A DNA stretch of 27,837 bases, taken from assembly GCA_963588595.1 (NCBI GenBank), contig CAVAIA010000047.1, positions 1-27,837 of the forward strand, read 5' to 3'. The stretch comes from Phoenicibacter sp963588595. Its GTDB lineage: Bacteria > Actinomycetota > Coriobacteriia > Coriobacteriales > Eggerthellaceae. A program made the position numbers and the translations under genes. The notes under the pieces are model-generated. The model was not told the origin of the DNA. It was given only the letters and a program-made list of their open reading frames with translations, and did no database searches. Positions 7,799 to 15,778 of the stretch are shown here, piece after piece; the first letter of the stretch is position 1; each line of letters opens with the position of its first letter.

Positions 7799-9127
7799 GT
7801 GAATAACACAACATTTGCAAAAGCTAATGGACTTTATGAGGCTGGTGATTTTTCAACGGCTTTTCGTAGGTATAATGATTGCCTAACAGACACAATAAAT
7901 AAGCCTCAACCAGGTGAAATTGGCAAGATTTACCACAACATTGGAAATTGCCTCATGAAAATGAAAAAGCCGACGGATGCCATTCGCGCATACAACATGG
8001 CTGAAAAAGACGCGGCTTATTCTGCTCAAGGGCCTCTTTTAACTAACGTTGGCAAAGCTTATTCATCGATCAAAGATTACAACAACGCAAGATTGAGCTT
8101 CGAAAAAGCATTAGAAGTTCCAAATTATGAGCATAGATATAAAGCATACATGGGGCTTGGAAACATACAAGTTAAAGCTGGCGACTCTGCTGAAGCAGGG
8201 AGGAGTTTTAGAGAAGCTGCTCTAGATAAAAACAATCCTGATCCTGCAAAATCCCTTCTTAATTTAGGAGTTTGCTTTATGAGCTTGGGTCGACCAGAGG
8301 ACGCGATCTCAACTTATGAAAGCGCTCAAGAATTTACCACCTCTGAAAAAACAAAAAATAGCATTTTGGCTAGCATGGGTCAAGCTTATGCAGCCAGCGA
8401 TAATCCAAGAAAAGCTGTTGAGTGTTTCGAAAAAGCGACTGAGGGTGATTCTTTTAAACTTTCAGACAGCGCTTCAGTTGATTTCACGAGATGCATGAAT
8501 GAACTTTCTCGTGCTTCAAAGGAAAAAGAGGAACCTGATTTGAGCGGAATTGACACATCTGTCGATGATGCTATAACTGCTTCTAATTCTCAACAATTCT
8601 ATGATGGGGGAACCCAAGCGCTCGACAGAGTTGAAGGTTCTGCTGCAGGTTATGATAATAATGGCGATCAATTTTTCACGGCAACAGAGGAAGAACTCAA
8701 GCAAATTTATAAACAAAACGTCAAAGCAGCGAAAAAGAAGAGAGGATTTGCAAGGAAGTTTTTCACTGTTCTTTTAATTTTGTTAATATTGGCGATTATT
8801 GGTTCAGGAGTCGCTTATTGGTTTGGATTTGGTTTTCCTTCTCAAGAAATGGTGACCCAGCAAGCTTTCTCCAATCCAGATGCGTCTAGCGACGTTTTCG
8901 CGTCGACTGTGACTGACACTTCTAAACAACAAATGGCGTCTACTCTTGTCAAGGACGACTCTCCTAACGTAACTGGGGTGGCGCGCAGCACGAATTCAAG
9001 CAAGGTTTATGTCACTGCCAAAACTGAGCAAGGTGGGGAAGTGAATTATTGCTTGTCAATGACGCGCGATTTGGCGGGATGGAAAATAACGAACGTCGAG
9101 CTTTATTTCGCGAGTCAAAATAGCTAG
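7799..9127 (+). CDS. TPR-repeat protein with a single membrane anchor
   Basis: About six tetratricopeptide repeats fill residues 3-216 (for example GKIYHNIGNCLMKMKKPTDA and LASMGQAYAASDNPRKAV), a helical scaffold for protein binding. An acidic, low-complexity linker follows. A basic stretch KAAKKKRGFARK leads into one transmembrane segment (about 320-343), then an outside domain of about 95 residues that looks small and beta-rich and is not recognised. Basic residues before the segment predict that the TPR part is cytoplasmic. The start is GTG, supported by AGGA at 7787-7790 with 8-bp spacing. The gene ends 8 bp before the iron-sulfur subunit gene, so it is probably the first gene of that operon and could serve as its membrane tether or assembly factor. 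Function is inferred from position only. Confidence 0.8.
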   Translation: MNNTTFAKANGLYEAGDFSTAFRRYNDCLTDTINKPQPGEIGKIYHNIGNCLMKMKKPTDAIRAYNMAEKDAAYSAQGPLLTNVGKAYSSIKDYNNARLSFEKALEVPNYEHRYKAYMGLGNIQVKAGDSAEAGRSFREAALDKNNPDPAKSLLNLGVCFMSLGRPEDAISTYESAQEFTTSEKTKNSILASMGQAYAASDNPRKAVECFEKATEGDSFKLSDSASVDFTRCMNELSRASKEKEEPDLSGIDTSVDDAITASNSQQFYDGGTQALDRVEGSAAGYDNNGDQFFTATEEELKQIYKQNVKAAKKKRGFARKFFTVLLILLILAIIGSGVAYWFGFGFPSQEMVTQQAFSNPDASSDVFASTVTDTSKQQMASTLVKDDSPNVTGVARSTNSSKVYVTAKTEQGGEVNYCLSMTRDLAGWKITNVELYFASQNS

Positions 9128-9131
9128 GGAG
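9126..9131 (+). promoter_or_regulatory. Ribosome binding site that supports a TTG start
   Basis: AGGGAG at 9126-9131, partly overlapping the end of the TPR gene region, lies 4 bp before TTG at 9136. No ATG or GTG lies in frame close by, and the residues just after the TTG already belong to the family N-terminus. This argues for TTG initiation. Confidence 0.65.
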
Positions 9132-9135
9132 TCTT

Positions 9136-10161
9136 TTGCTCTATAAGGTAATAGATAAAGAGGACTTAAAGCTTCTTTTCGAAGAGTTTGTTAAAAGTGC
9201 AACTGTTATAGCTCCAGTCAAGAAGGAAAAAGGTTATTCTTATGAGCCTGTTTCGACTTTTGATGAAATTGAGCTTGACTATCCAACAACCTTAACGTCT
9301 TTAAAGAAATACTTCCTGCCAAAAAGGGAGACTCTTTTTGAGTTTGACGAGGACGGCAAGGTTCACGATTGTGAGATTTATCCAAGGTCGCGCGTTTTGT
9401 TTGGAGCTCATCCTTGCGATATCAATGCAATAAATAACTTAAATCTCGTTTTTGAAGATAGCAAACATCCAGACCCCTATTACAAAAAAAGGAAGAGCAG
9501 AACAATGATCGTTGGAGTGAGTTGTATGCCAACTTCAACATGCTTTTGCCACAACCTTGGAGTTCAAGAAGCGAAGGGCGGATATGACCTTTTCTTTCAA
9601 GATTTAGGCGACAGATATTTTGTTTCTATTGGAAGCGTTGAAGGGGCAGATGTTTTAGAGTCAGCTTGCAATCCTCGAGATACAACAGATGAAGATAGAA
9701 AATTGTTTTTAGAGAGAACTCGTCTTCGTCAAGAAGCTTTTTCTAAAGATATTCCTGAGATCCAAGAGATTCCTATGTTGATGGACGCATTTCACTCTGA
9801 CCCTTTTTGGGAAGAGATGGGAAAAAAGTGTCTAAGTTGCATGGCATGTTCAACTGTTTGCCCAACGTGCTATTGTTTTAACATCATTGACACTTTAAAT
9901 AAAAATGGACGCGGTGGGAAGCGTGAGAGGATTCCTGATGGTTGCACAAATCCTGAATTCGCGCAAGTTACAGGTGGTTTTAATTTTAGAGGTAAAAATG
10001 ACGAGAGGGTTCGCCATAGAATGTATCACAAGTTAAATGGCTTCTACTCAAAGCATGACCGCTACTTATGCGTCGGGTGTGGAAGATGCGCGCACGCTTG
10101 CAAAGCCGGCATATCGCCTTTGGAAGTTTTGAAATTCTTCGCCTCAAAGGAGTTTGAGTAA
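9136..10161 (+). CDS. Iron-sulfur subunit, AsrA / sulfhydrogenase beta (HydB) family
   Basis: Electron-transfer subunit of 341 residues, close to the usual length of the family. Its C-terminal third carries two [4Fe-4S] sites: Cys232, 235, 238 and 242 (in CLSCMACSTVCP) and Cys312, 315, 318 and 322 (in CVGCGRCAHAC). Extra cysteines at 245 and 247 follow the first site. The N-terminal part includes GAHPCDINAI, a conserved feature of the family. In anaerobic sulfite reductase and in archaeal sulfhydrogenase, this subunit passes electrons between the flavin subunit and the catalytic part. It begins with TTG 8 bp after the TPR gene, and the next gene follows after 2 bp, so all are probably one transcript. 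No siroheme subunit (AsrC) is encoded nearby, so a sulfite reductase role is not supported. Confidence 0.88.
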   Translation: MLYKVIDKEDLKLLFEEFVKSATVIAPVKKEKGYSYEPVSTFDEIELDYPTTLTSLKKYFLPKRETLFEFDEDGKVHDCEIYPRSRVLFGAHPCDINAINNLNLVFEDSKHPDPYYKKRKSRTMIVGVSCMPTSTCFCHNLGVQEAKGGYDLFFQDLGDRYFVSIGSVEGADVLESACNPRDTTDEDRKLFLERTRLRQEAFSKDIPEIQEIPMLMDAFHSDPFWEEMGKKCLSCMACSTVCPTCYCFNIIDTLNKNGRGGKRERIPDGCTNPEFAQVTGGFNFRGKNDERVRHRMYHKLNGFYSKHDRYLCVGCGRCAHACKAGISPLEVLKFFASKEFE

Positions 10162-10163
10162 GT

Positions 10164-11039
10164 ATGGCTATTACTGAGAATGAAACGACTTTGCAAGGGC
10201 AAGCGATGCTCGCAGCTGATCCCTATCGTCCATGGGAGGCGCGTATAACAAGCATAACGCCATTAACTGAAACAGAAAAGTTATATGAACTTCGTCTTTG
10301 TGATGATCGCGTCAGGGCAGCTTTCAAACATAAACCTGGTCAATTTGTTATGATTTCCATCCTCGGAGTTGGAGAGGCTCCAATTGCAATTTGTTCAAGC
10401 CCTGCTAAAAGTGGTTTTTTTGAGCTAACGATTCGCAAGGCAGGCGCTGTCACGTCAAAACTTGACTCAATGCAATGCGGAGACATCGTTGGAATTAGAG
10501 GTCCTTATGGACATCCATTCCCATATGAAGAGATGAAGGGAAATGACATTTTGTGCGTGGCGGGTGGCACTGGAATAGCTCCTCTTCGCTCGCTTATAAA
10601 CAACATTCACGATGAAAGAGATCAATTTGGCAAGGTTGTTATCGTTTATGGTTCGAGAAATGAAAAAACGATAATGTTTAGGGACCAATTTGAGATGTGG
10701 AGACATCGCTCAGACTTTGAGTTATATTTGCCTCTTTCTCAGCCAGATGAAGGGTGGACTGGCGAGGTGGGATATGCTGGGGACATGTTTAAGTATATTG
10801 AGATTCAACCTAAAAACACTTTTGGAGCGATTTGTGGTCCGCCAGTTATGTATGCAAGTGTCATTGAAGAGATGCGAAAAAAAGGCATCGATTATGACAG
10901 AATTTATATGAGTTTTGAGCGACACATGAAATGTGGAATGGGCAAATGTGGTCATTGCCAAGTTGCGCATCAATATTGTTGTCAAGATGGGCCAGTTTTT
11001 AATTATTGGGATGCACAAAACATGCAAAATTCTATTTAG
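10164..11039 (+). CDS. FAD/NAD(P)-binding subunit, AsrB / sulfhydrogenase gamma (HydG) family
   Basis: Ferredoxin-reductase-type flavoprotein of 291 residues that would exchange electrons with NAD(P)H. The FAD domain (about 24-120) contains HKPGQFVMISI and ICSSP. The pyridine-nucleotide domain (about 125-235) contains CVAGGTGIAPLRSL and GAICGPPVMY. A C-terminal [2Fe-2S] site is formed by Cys257, Cys262, Cys265 and Cys272 or Cys273 in the ERHMKCGMGKCGHCQ region. This set and order match HydG and AsrB. AAGGAG at 10147-10152 inside the previous gene gives a spacing of 11 bp to the ATG. The next gene starts 3 bp after the stop. With HydB-like and small-subunit-like neighbours it would form a soluble NAD(P)H-linked module. 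Confidence 0.9.
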   Translation: MAITENETTLQGQAMLAADPYRPWEARITSITPLTETEKLYELRLCDDRVRAAFKHKPGQFVMISILGVGEAPIAICSSPAKSGFFELTIRKAGAVTSKLDSMQCGDIVGIRGPYGHPFPYEEMKGNDILCVAGGTGIAPLRSLINNIHDERDQFGKVVIVYGSRNEKTIMFRDQFEMWRHRSDFELYLPLSQPDEGWTGEVGYAGDMFKYIEIQPKNTFGAICGPPVMYASVIEEMRKKGIDYDRIYMSFERHMKCGMGKCGHCQVAHQYCCQDGPVFNYWDAQNMQNSI

Positions 11040-11042
11040 TTT

Positions 11043-12413
11043 ATGGAAAGTATTAATTTACAGATTAAGGAAGACAGACCAACAGTTGGGCTTTATTCTC
11101 TTTCCAGCTGCGGGGGATGTCAACTACAAATTTTGAATTTGAATTTGGATCTATTGAGCTTGATAGAGCAAGTCAACATTGTCTATTGGCCAATGACATC
11201 AAGTTTAGACGAAACGTATGAAGTTGACATAGCGATTGTTGAAGGTGCTGTTAAAACGGACGATGATAAGAAAAAAATTCTAGATATTAGAGAGAAAGCC
11301 GTAAAGGTTATCGCCCTTGGTGCTTGCGCTTGTGGGTTGGGCAAGGAACGCGACGGAGGTTTTGAGCCTATTTCCTCGCTTATCGATGTTGACTATTTTG
11401 TCCGCTGTTGCCCAATTGATCCTGAAAACTTTATTGATGTCTTGCAAAAAGCGATCGGGGGTCGAAACACTTTCCTTTCAACTGGAACGCTTTGTGGAGA
11501 GTGCAAAAACAATGAGACAACTTGTTTCTTTGCAAAGAACCAACTCTGCGCAGGTTTGGTCTCTAGAAGTGGGTGCGATGCAATTTGCACAAGGCTTGGC
11601 AAGCCATGTTTAGGCTGTTCCGGCATTTCTCCGAATGCTGTTTTTGAAACGGCATACGCAAATGCGAGAGGAATTCACCAAAACTTTTTGGACGAGTATT
11701 ATGACGACTTCTTGGCGACATGCAGCGTCTCGCGTTTTTTGAACCAAGACATATCTGATCTTTCAAGCAAGGACGCTTCTTTTGTTGCATCCAGATCTAA
11801 TGCGAATATTTCGATAAATGCTTGTTTGGATGTCATAGAGGAAGAAGAGACAATTCAAAACGTTGTCTTGGACGACAGAACAAAGGCGATGAGGAGATCG
11901 TTGAGAGCTGCAGAAAGAGCGCAAGGTCATCTTTCAACTCTTGTTTTTGGCGAGATCGAAAAAATTAAAGGTTTTTCGAACTTAGAGGAGTTTGCAATTG
12001 CTGAGCCTAATTTTATCAATGACGCTTTAATTTATAGGTCATCTTTAACGCGCGTTTTAACAACATTTGGTGGGCGTGCGGTTTGTCCAATAACGCCTAA
12101 GGTCGGCGGTTTTAGTTATGATGTTGATGATGACGAAATTTTTGATGTAAGAGAAAATCTAAATGACTCAATAGAGTTTGCCAAATCGTTGATTGATATT
12201 GTCTCTAAAGTGTGGGAAGAGTCGAATAAGTGCGATCATGAAATTTTGGCTAGAGTCATGAAAAAATGGGATGATTTGACTGATGTTGCGCGCTTTGGGG
12301 CTGCAAAAGCAGGACTTCGTCCTCCGGTCAAGGAACCTAAAAAGACATGCGTGGCTATGGCGGTTGAGATGGTCGATGACACTCAACGTATTGTTGATTG
12401 GCTTAGCAACTAA
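11043..12413 (+). CDS. [NiFe]-hydrogenase small subunit fused to a degenerate large-subunit-like domain
   Basis: Residues 15-200 match the small (delta) subunit of group 3 hydrogenases. Proximal-cluster cysteines are Cys23 and Cys26 (SSCGGC), Cys95/97 (GACAC) and Cys122/123 (CCPIDP). Further cysteines at 151, 154, 161, 169, 178, 182, 189 and 192 suit two more [4Fe-4S] clusters. From about 265 to 456 the pattern changes to large-subunit features: RAAERAQGHL (288-297) where large subunits have ESHALH, GGRAVCPITPKVGGF (343-357) where they have GGR-HP----GGF, and a tail ARFGAAKAGLRPP (416-428) then KTCVAMAVEMV. The N-terminal RxCxxC and C-terminal DPCxxC nickel ligands are absent and the domain is under half normal size. 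A nickel site therefore looks impossible and hydrogenase activity unlikely. It is the last gene of the operon, and its stop codon overlaps the convergent gene. The small-subunit call is firm; the large-subunit relation rests on motif order. Confidence 0.82.
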   Translation: MESINLQIKEDRPTVGLYSLSSCGGCQLQILNLNLDLLSLIEQVNIVYWPMTSSLDETYEVDIAIVEGAVKTDDDKKKILDIREKAVKVIALGACACGLGKERDGGFEPISSLIDVDYFVRCCPIDPENFIDVLQKAIGGRNTFLSTGTLCGECKNNETTCFFAKNQLCAGLVSRSGCDAICTRLGKPCLGCSGISPNAVFETAYANARGIHQNFLDEYYDDFLATCSVSRFLNQDISDLSSKDASFVASRSNANISINACLDVIEEEETIQNVVLDDRTKAMRRSLRAAERAQGHLSTLVFGEIEKIKGFSNLEEFAIAEPNFINDALIYRSSLTRVLTTFGGRAVCPITPKVGGFSYDVDDDEIFDVRENLNDSIEFAKSLIDIVSKVWEESNKCDHEILARVMKKWDDLTDVARFGAAKAGLRPPVKEPKKTCVAMAVEMVDDTQRIVDWLSN

Positions 12414-14395
12414 TAAGTTATTTTGTAGAGATAAAAATCCCCTTCATTTAAAACAACTTCAAAACCCTCAGTTGTAGGAGTTATTGCGTCAATACCTGCG
12501 TAGGTTCCAGGGTTAAACCAATAGTCCCCAGGGCTAAGTTTGTCCTTTTTAAGTTGAATAACATACTCAACTCCTAATTGTTTGCTAATCTGCTTAACAT
12601 TATCGTCATGGGTTATGTTATTGATATTTTTATCTAGACTTAAAATTTCCAAAGTTTGAGGGTTAACCTTCCTTTCAGTTGTTCTTAAACCAACTAATTG
12701 AAAGGCGAATATGGAACCGTCCTCCGGATCGTTCGCAACGAGGCTGTCACCAGCAATTTCTTTAGCTTTAACTATAAAATCATATTCTTCTTGATTGAGC
12801 AAGCTATCTTTATCGAATCCATATTGTTCGTTAGTGTGTTTTGAGATGCTACCCATAGGAGTGTTGAAAGTCGAGAAAGGTGAAATTTTAGAATCCGGGA
12901 GCTTAATGTTGGGAGAAAGCAAAAGCAAGAAGGCGACAATAAAAAAAGTTGTTCTATAAAATTTGACCCAAGTTAGATTTGTGACTTTGTTTTTGAGAAA
13001 TAAGAAAATGCAAGTCACACCAGCTGTCGCGATAGGGATCGAAATAATTGAAAGAAGTGAAGCCAATCTCATTGGGTCAGTGTACCAAAATCCGGCGAGC
13101 AAATGTCGAATGTCGGCGTTGGTTCCCACGCAAATTACAAAAAGCAAAACACATATTGCATACGCTCCTAGAACCCACCTTGAGTTTTTGAACTTAAAGT
13201 AAAGGCTGAAAATTCCTATAAACGAAGCGAGCCCTAAAAACAATGAGAGGGGCGTTCTTGCGTTTGACCCGAATAAAGAGCATATAATCCCAGTTTTTAT
13301 GCCGCCAAGAGGATACCAAGAATAGGAAACTGTTTCTTTCATAAACTCTAAATTATAAAAAAGGAGCCAAACAGCTACGCATAGTAACGTAAACGCAAGA
13401 CAAAGGGCTAACTTAACGAATTTGTTGTTTAGAGATCGATATTTTTTGAAGTTGCAAGTTGCAATTTTGTAGACACAAAATGGGAACAAGACAACTATGC
13501 ATGAGAAGATAAAGTTGGGTTGAGTTATCAACGAAGAAAACGCACATATCAATATAAGTGCAAACATCGAGGCTCTTGTTCTTTTTGGCAATCCGGTCTT
13601 GAAGCACATTATGAATATCGCCATTGTTGCTGGAAGGAGTGAAAATGCTAGAAGTTGTGAAAATAAAAAGCCATGCGCAAGTGTATACCACGGAAATGGT
13701 GCAAAAGAGACGCAAATAAGACCGCCGAAAGCGATGCATGTTTTTGAGCCTTTGAAGATTTGTTGGAGAAGAAGGAGCATTCCTAATGGGAAGACAATTG
13801 TTGAGATTGAAAAATTTAGAGCGTTAGCGCAAAGTGAGATGCTTGAGTTAGAAGCGTTCACAAGATAGGCACAAAGCATATGCCATCCACAAGGATAGTA
13901 GGCGTCCGAAATTCCCATGTCAGCAAAAACGGATGGGATGATGGAAAAATAGGTGTTTGTATAAAGAAAAGCTCTAACAGCGCCATAATGAGTTAGTGTG
14001 TCATAAGACAACGATGGGGAGTCAAGGGAAGTTAGGGGGATTAAGAAAAAGATAGTTCCGACTACAATTGCTATGATTGAATATTCAAAAACGAGGGCAA
14101 ATGTAAATTTATTATCAGCATTTATTCCTAATTTAAAACCCCGTCTATTTTTTAAGACGATCAAGTAAACGATGAACAAGATAAATGAGAAAGGGATAAA
14201 TGAAGTCAAAAAAGTTGTTGGAAAGCCGAGGGAGGAAATGACTAAAGACAAGATCGCCAGTTCAACGATAGAGACAATTGGAGCGGTGCAAAGGGAAACT
14301 AGCCTTTTGAAATTGAATATCCTAAGCGTTAAAAAACCTGGCGCAAAGAGGATTAATAGTGAAATGAAAAAAGCGAAGATGAAGTTAAAAACCAT
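12410..14395 (-). CDS. DUF6541-type polytopic membrane protein, probable GT-C glycosyltransferase
   Basis: 661 residues with about a dozen membrane-spanning segments and a soluble C-terminal domain (about 505-661). Motifs shared with the second such protein at 15779-17773 are SYDTLTHYGAVR (Asp132, His136), YYPCGWHM (166-173), AGFWYTDPMR (434-443) and a C-terminal NDPEDGS. An acidic residue in the first outer loop and a large membrane core are features of GT-C enzymes that use polyprenyl-phosphate sugars outside the membrane; for this family that role is inferred. It starts 10 bp after the flippase gene stops, as second gene of a minus-strand pair, and its stop overlaps the convergent hydrogenase-like gene by 4 bp. 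Confidence 0.78.
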   Translation of the reverse strand: MVFNFIFAFFISLLILFAPGFLTLRIFNFKRLVSLCTAPIVSIVELAILSLVISSLGFPTTFLTSFIPFSFILFIVYLIVLKNRRGFKLGINADNKFTFALVFEYSIIAIVVGTIFFLIPLTSLDSPSLSYDTLTHYGAVRAFLYTNTYFSIIPSVFADMGISDAYYPCGWHMLCAYLVNASNSSISLCANALNFSISTIVFPLGMLLLLQQIFKGSKTCIAFGGLICVSFAPFPWYTLAHGFLFSQLLAFSLLPATMAIFIMCFKTGLPKRTRASMFALILICAFSSLITQPNFIFSCIVVLFPFCVYKIATCNFKKYRSLNNKFVKLALCLAFTLLCVAVWLLFYNLEFMKETVSYSWYPLGGIKTGIICSLFGSNARTPLSLFLGLASFIGIFSLYFKFKNSRWVLGAYAICVLLFVICVGTNADIRHLLAGFWYTDPMRLASLLSIISIPIATAGVTCIFLFLKNKVTNLTWVKFYRTTFFIVAFLLLLSPNIKLPDSKISPFSTFNTPMGSISKHTNEQYGFDKDSLLNQEEYDFIVKAKEIAGDSLVANDPEDGSIFAFQLVGLRTTERKVNPQTLEILSLDKNINNITHDDNVKQISKQLGVEYVIQLKKDKLSPGDYWFNPGTYAGIDAITPTTEGFEVVLNEGDFYLYKITY

Positions 14396-14405
14396 TTTGT
14401 GCCTT

Positions 14406-15620
14406 TTAGTTCTTTAATTTAGCTATAAATATTAGCCCTATAATTGAAGCTGTTAGACAGCCTGCGATTATTGATAAATTAATGCCATTCATTCCGAACT
14501 CTTGAATAAAGAAAAATGAGGTGATTAAGCTCACCAAAAAACCTAGGCCGGAGGTGGTCAATGAGATTGTTCGTTTTCTTAGAACAATAAAATTGTTCAT
14601 AAGATAATAGAGCAATCCAAGACATCCTGTTGCAACTAAGACCCATGGAAAGATAGCAATGTCTTCATTGATGCTTTCGCCGTAAATTATTGGAAGAACT
14701 TGTATGCCAAGCGGTGACAAAATGACCACCATCACGATGATTGCTAATAAAATTAAGCCAAGGATTTTAAAAAAGTATCTTTTGTAAATTGCGGAGCCAT
14801 CGTCTCTTGCGGTAGCAAATTTGCCGAGCAAAGGGGAGTAGAGGTAGTTGACTGCAACTTGTATTATGACTGCAGGTGTTGCGATTGCTGCGTAAATTCC
14901 GAGTTGATAACTTCCCTGCGTTATCCCATATATTTGTCTTACAGCTGTTGCGATAAGCCCGATTAGCATCGCTGAAAACATTGAAAAAAAGCAAGCTCTA
15001 AATAGTGATTTGGTTTTCGATGTTGAAATTTTTGGTTTAATCTCTCCGAATTTTTTAGCATGAGGCAGGTCATATATGAGTGTGACTAAAAAGCACCCGA
15101 TAAACATGCAAAGGATCGCAAGGTTCAAATCTTTTGTCAAATAAAGAGGAAAAGTGAACGCGAGCAGCGAAATGAAAGCTCTGAGAATTTGAGAGATTCC
15201 TATAAAATCCATTCTTTCATTTAGCTGATAAATTCCATAAATCACGTCAGAAAATGACTCATCAAATTTAAAGATCAGATAGATAATTGATGCAAGAATT
15301 ATTGATGAATCTGAAGTTATTAGAAATGTGTAAACGTAGAAAATTACTAATGAAGACGCGTTTGTTATTAGGCGAAAAGCTATATAGTTTTGGGAAGTGA
15401 ATTGTTCTTGCAGATCTGAGACTTGATAGGGGCGAACTCCAAAAAGCCCTAACGAAGAATAAATAACGCCGGTAGCCATAACGAATGCAAAGATTCCGCT
15501 GTTTGTGTAGTCGTTTGAAGCGACGACAACAATCACTGTTAAAAGCCATTGGCATCCAAGATAAGTTAAGCACCCGAAAGTGTTCCAAAGGAAGTTTTGT
15601 CTTGTTGAGAGTTTTTTCAT
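14406..15620 (-). CDS. Wzx-like oligosaccharide flippase
   Basis: 404 residues with about 12 hydrophobic segments, in the size range of polysaccharide transport proteins of the MATE/MVF (MOP) superfamily. Such proteins turn lipid-linked oligosaccharides from the inner to the outer face of the membrane. The N-terminus (NFLWNTFGCLTYLGCQWLL and the later GVRPYQVSD) resembles actinobacterial 'lipopolysaccharide biosynthesis' flippases. The position inside a cluster of glycosyltransferases supports the call. It is the first gene of a minus-strand pair with the DUF6541 gene downstream. No Shine-Dalgarno sequence is seen before the ATG, and a -10 like box lies only 12 bp upstream, so the transcript may have a very short leader. 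Confidence 0.83.
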   Translation of the reverse strand: MKKLSTRQNFLWNTFGCLTYLGCQWLLTVIVVVASNDYTNSGIFAFVMATGVIYSSLGLFGVRPYQVSDLQEQFTSQNYIAFRLITNASSLVIFYVYTFLITSDSSIILASIIYLIFKFDESFSDVIYGIYQLNERMDFIGISQILRAFISLLAFTFPLYLTKDLNLAILCMFIGCFLVTLIYDLPHAKKFGEIKPKISTSKTKSLFRACFFSMFSAMLIGLIATAVRQIYGITQGSYQLGIYAAIATPAVIIQVAVNYLYSPLLGKFATARDDGSAIYKRYFFKILGLILLAIIVMVVILSPLGIQVLPIIYGESINEDIAIFPWVLVATGCLGLLYYLMNNFIVLRKRTISLTTSGLGFLVSLITSFFFIQEFGMNGINLSIIAGCLTASIIGLIFIAKLKN

Positions 15621-15631
15621 GCTGAATATTA

Positions 15632-15663
15632 ATTATATTTATTTTCGCCTATGTGGCGGTCAA
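15632..15663 (-). promoter_or_regulatory. Possible promoter for the flippase operon
   Basis: On the minus strand TATAAT reads from 15637 to 15632 and TTGACC from 15663 to 15658. The 20-bp spacing between them is longer than normal. The ATG at 15620 lies only about 12 bp beyond the -10 box. Confidence 0.3.
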
Positions 15664-15676
15664 GCATCTCATAAAG

Positions 15677-15682
15677 TATAAT
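15677..15682 (+). promoter_or_regulatory. Possible -10 box for the plus-strand glycan operon
   Basis: TATAAT at 15677-15682 has no good -35 partner. It would start the transcript near 15690, exactly where the long inverted repeat begins. Confidence 0.4.
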
Positions 15683-15690
15683 TTCTAGTC

Positions 15691-15733
15691 GTTGATTAAT
15701 TTCTGCACTTTTTTAGTAGAAATTAAGATCAAC
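15691..15733 (+). promoter_or_regulatory. Long inverted repeat in the divergent glycan-locus control region
   Basis: Left arm gttgattaatttct (15691-15704) and right arm agaaattaagatcaac (15718-15733) pair at all 14 positions if the bases ag at 15726-15727 bulge out; the loop is 13 nt. It sits between the two divergent operons, 45 bp before the ATG at 15779. It could be an operator or a 5' mRNA stem-loop. It lacks the strong GC stem of an intrinsic terminator, although the loop has a T run. Confidence 0.65.
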
Positions 15734-15778
15734 ATTATAAGAAGGTTAAAGCTCGTTTGAAGTCGAGGAATTTTATTA

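Noticed and set aside
9136..11039. asrAB of an anaerobic sulfite reductase
   Set aside because: The two subunits fit the family, but the siroheme subunit AsrC is missing and the third gene is hydrogenase-like, so the sulfite reductase name was not used.
12414..14395. A hydrogenase large subunit split off by a frameshift downstream of the fusion gene
   Set aside because: The plus strand has no long frame with CxxC motifs here; the minus strand encodes a full-length membrane protein.
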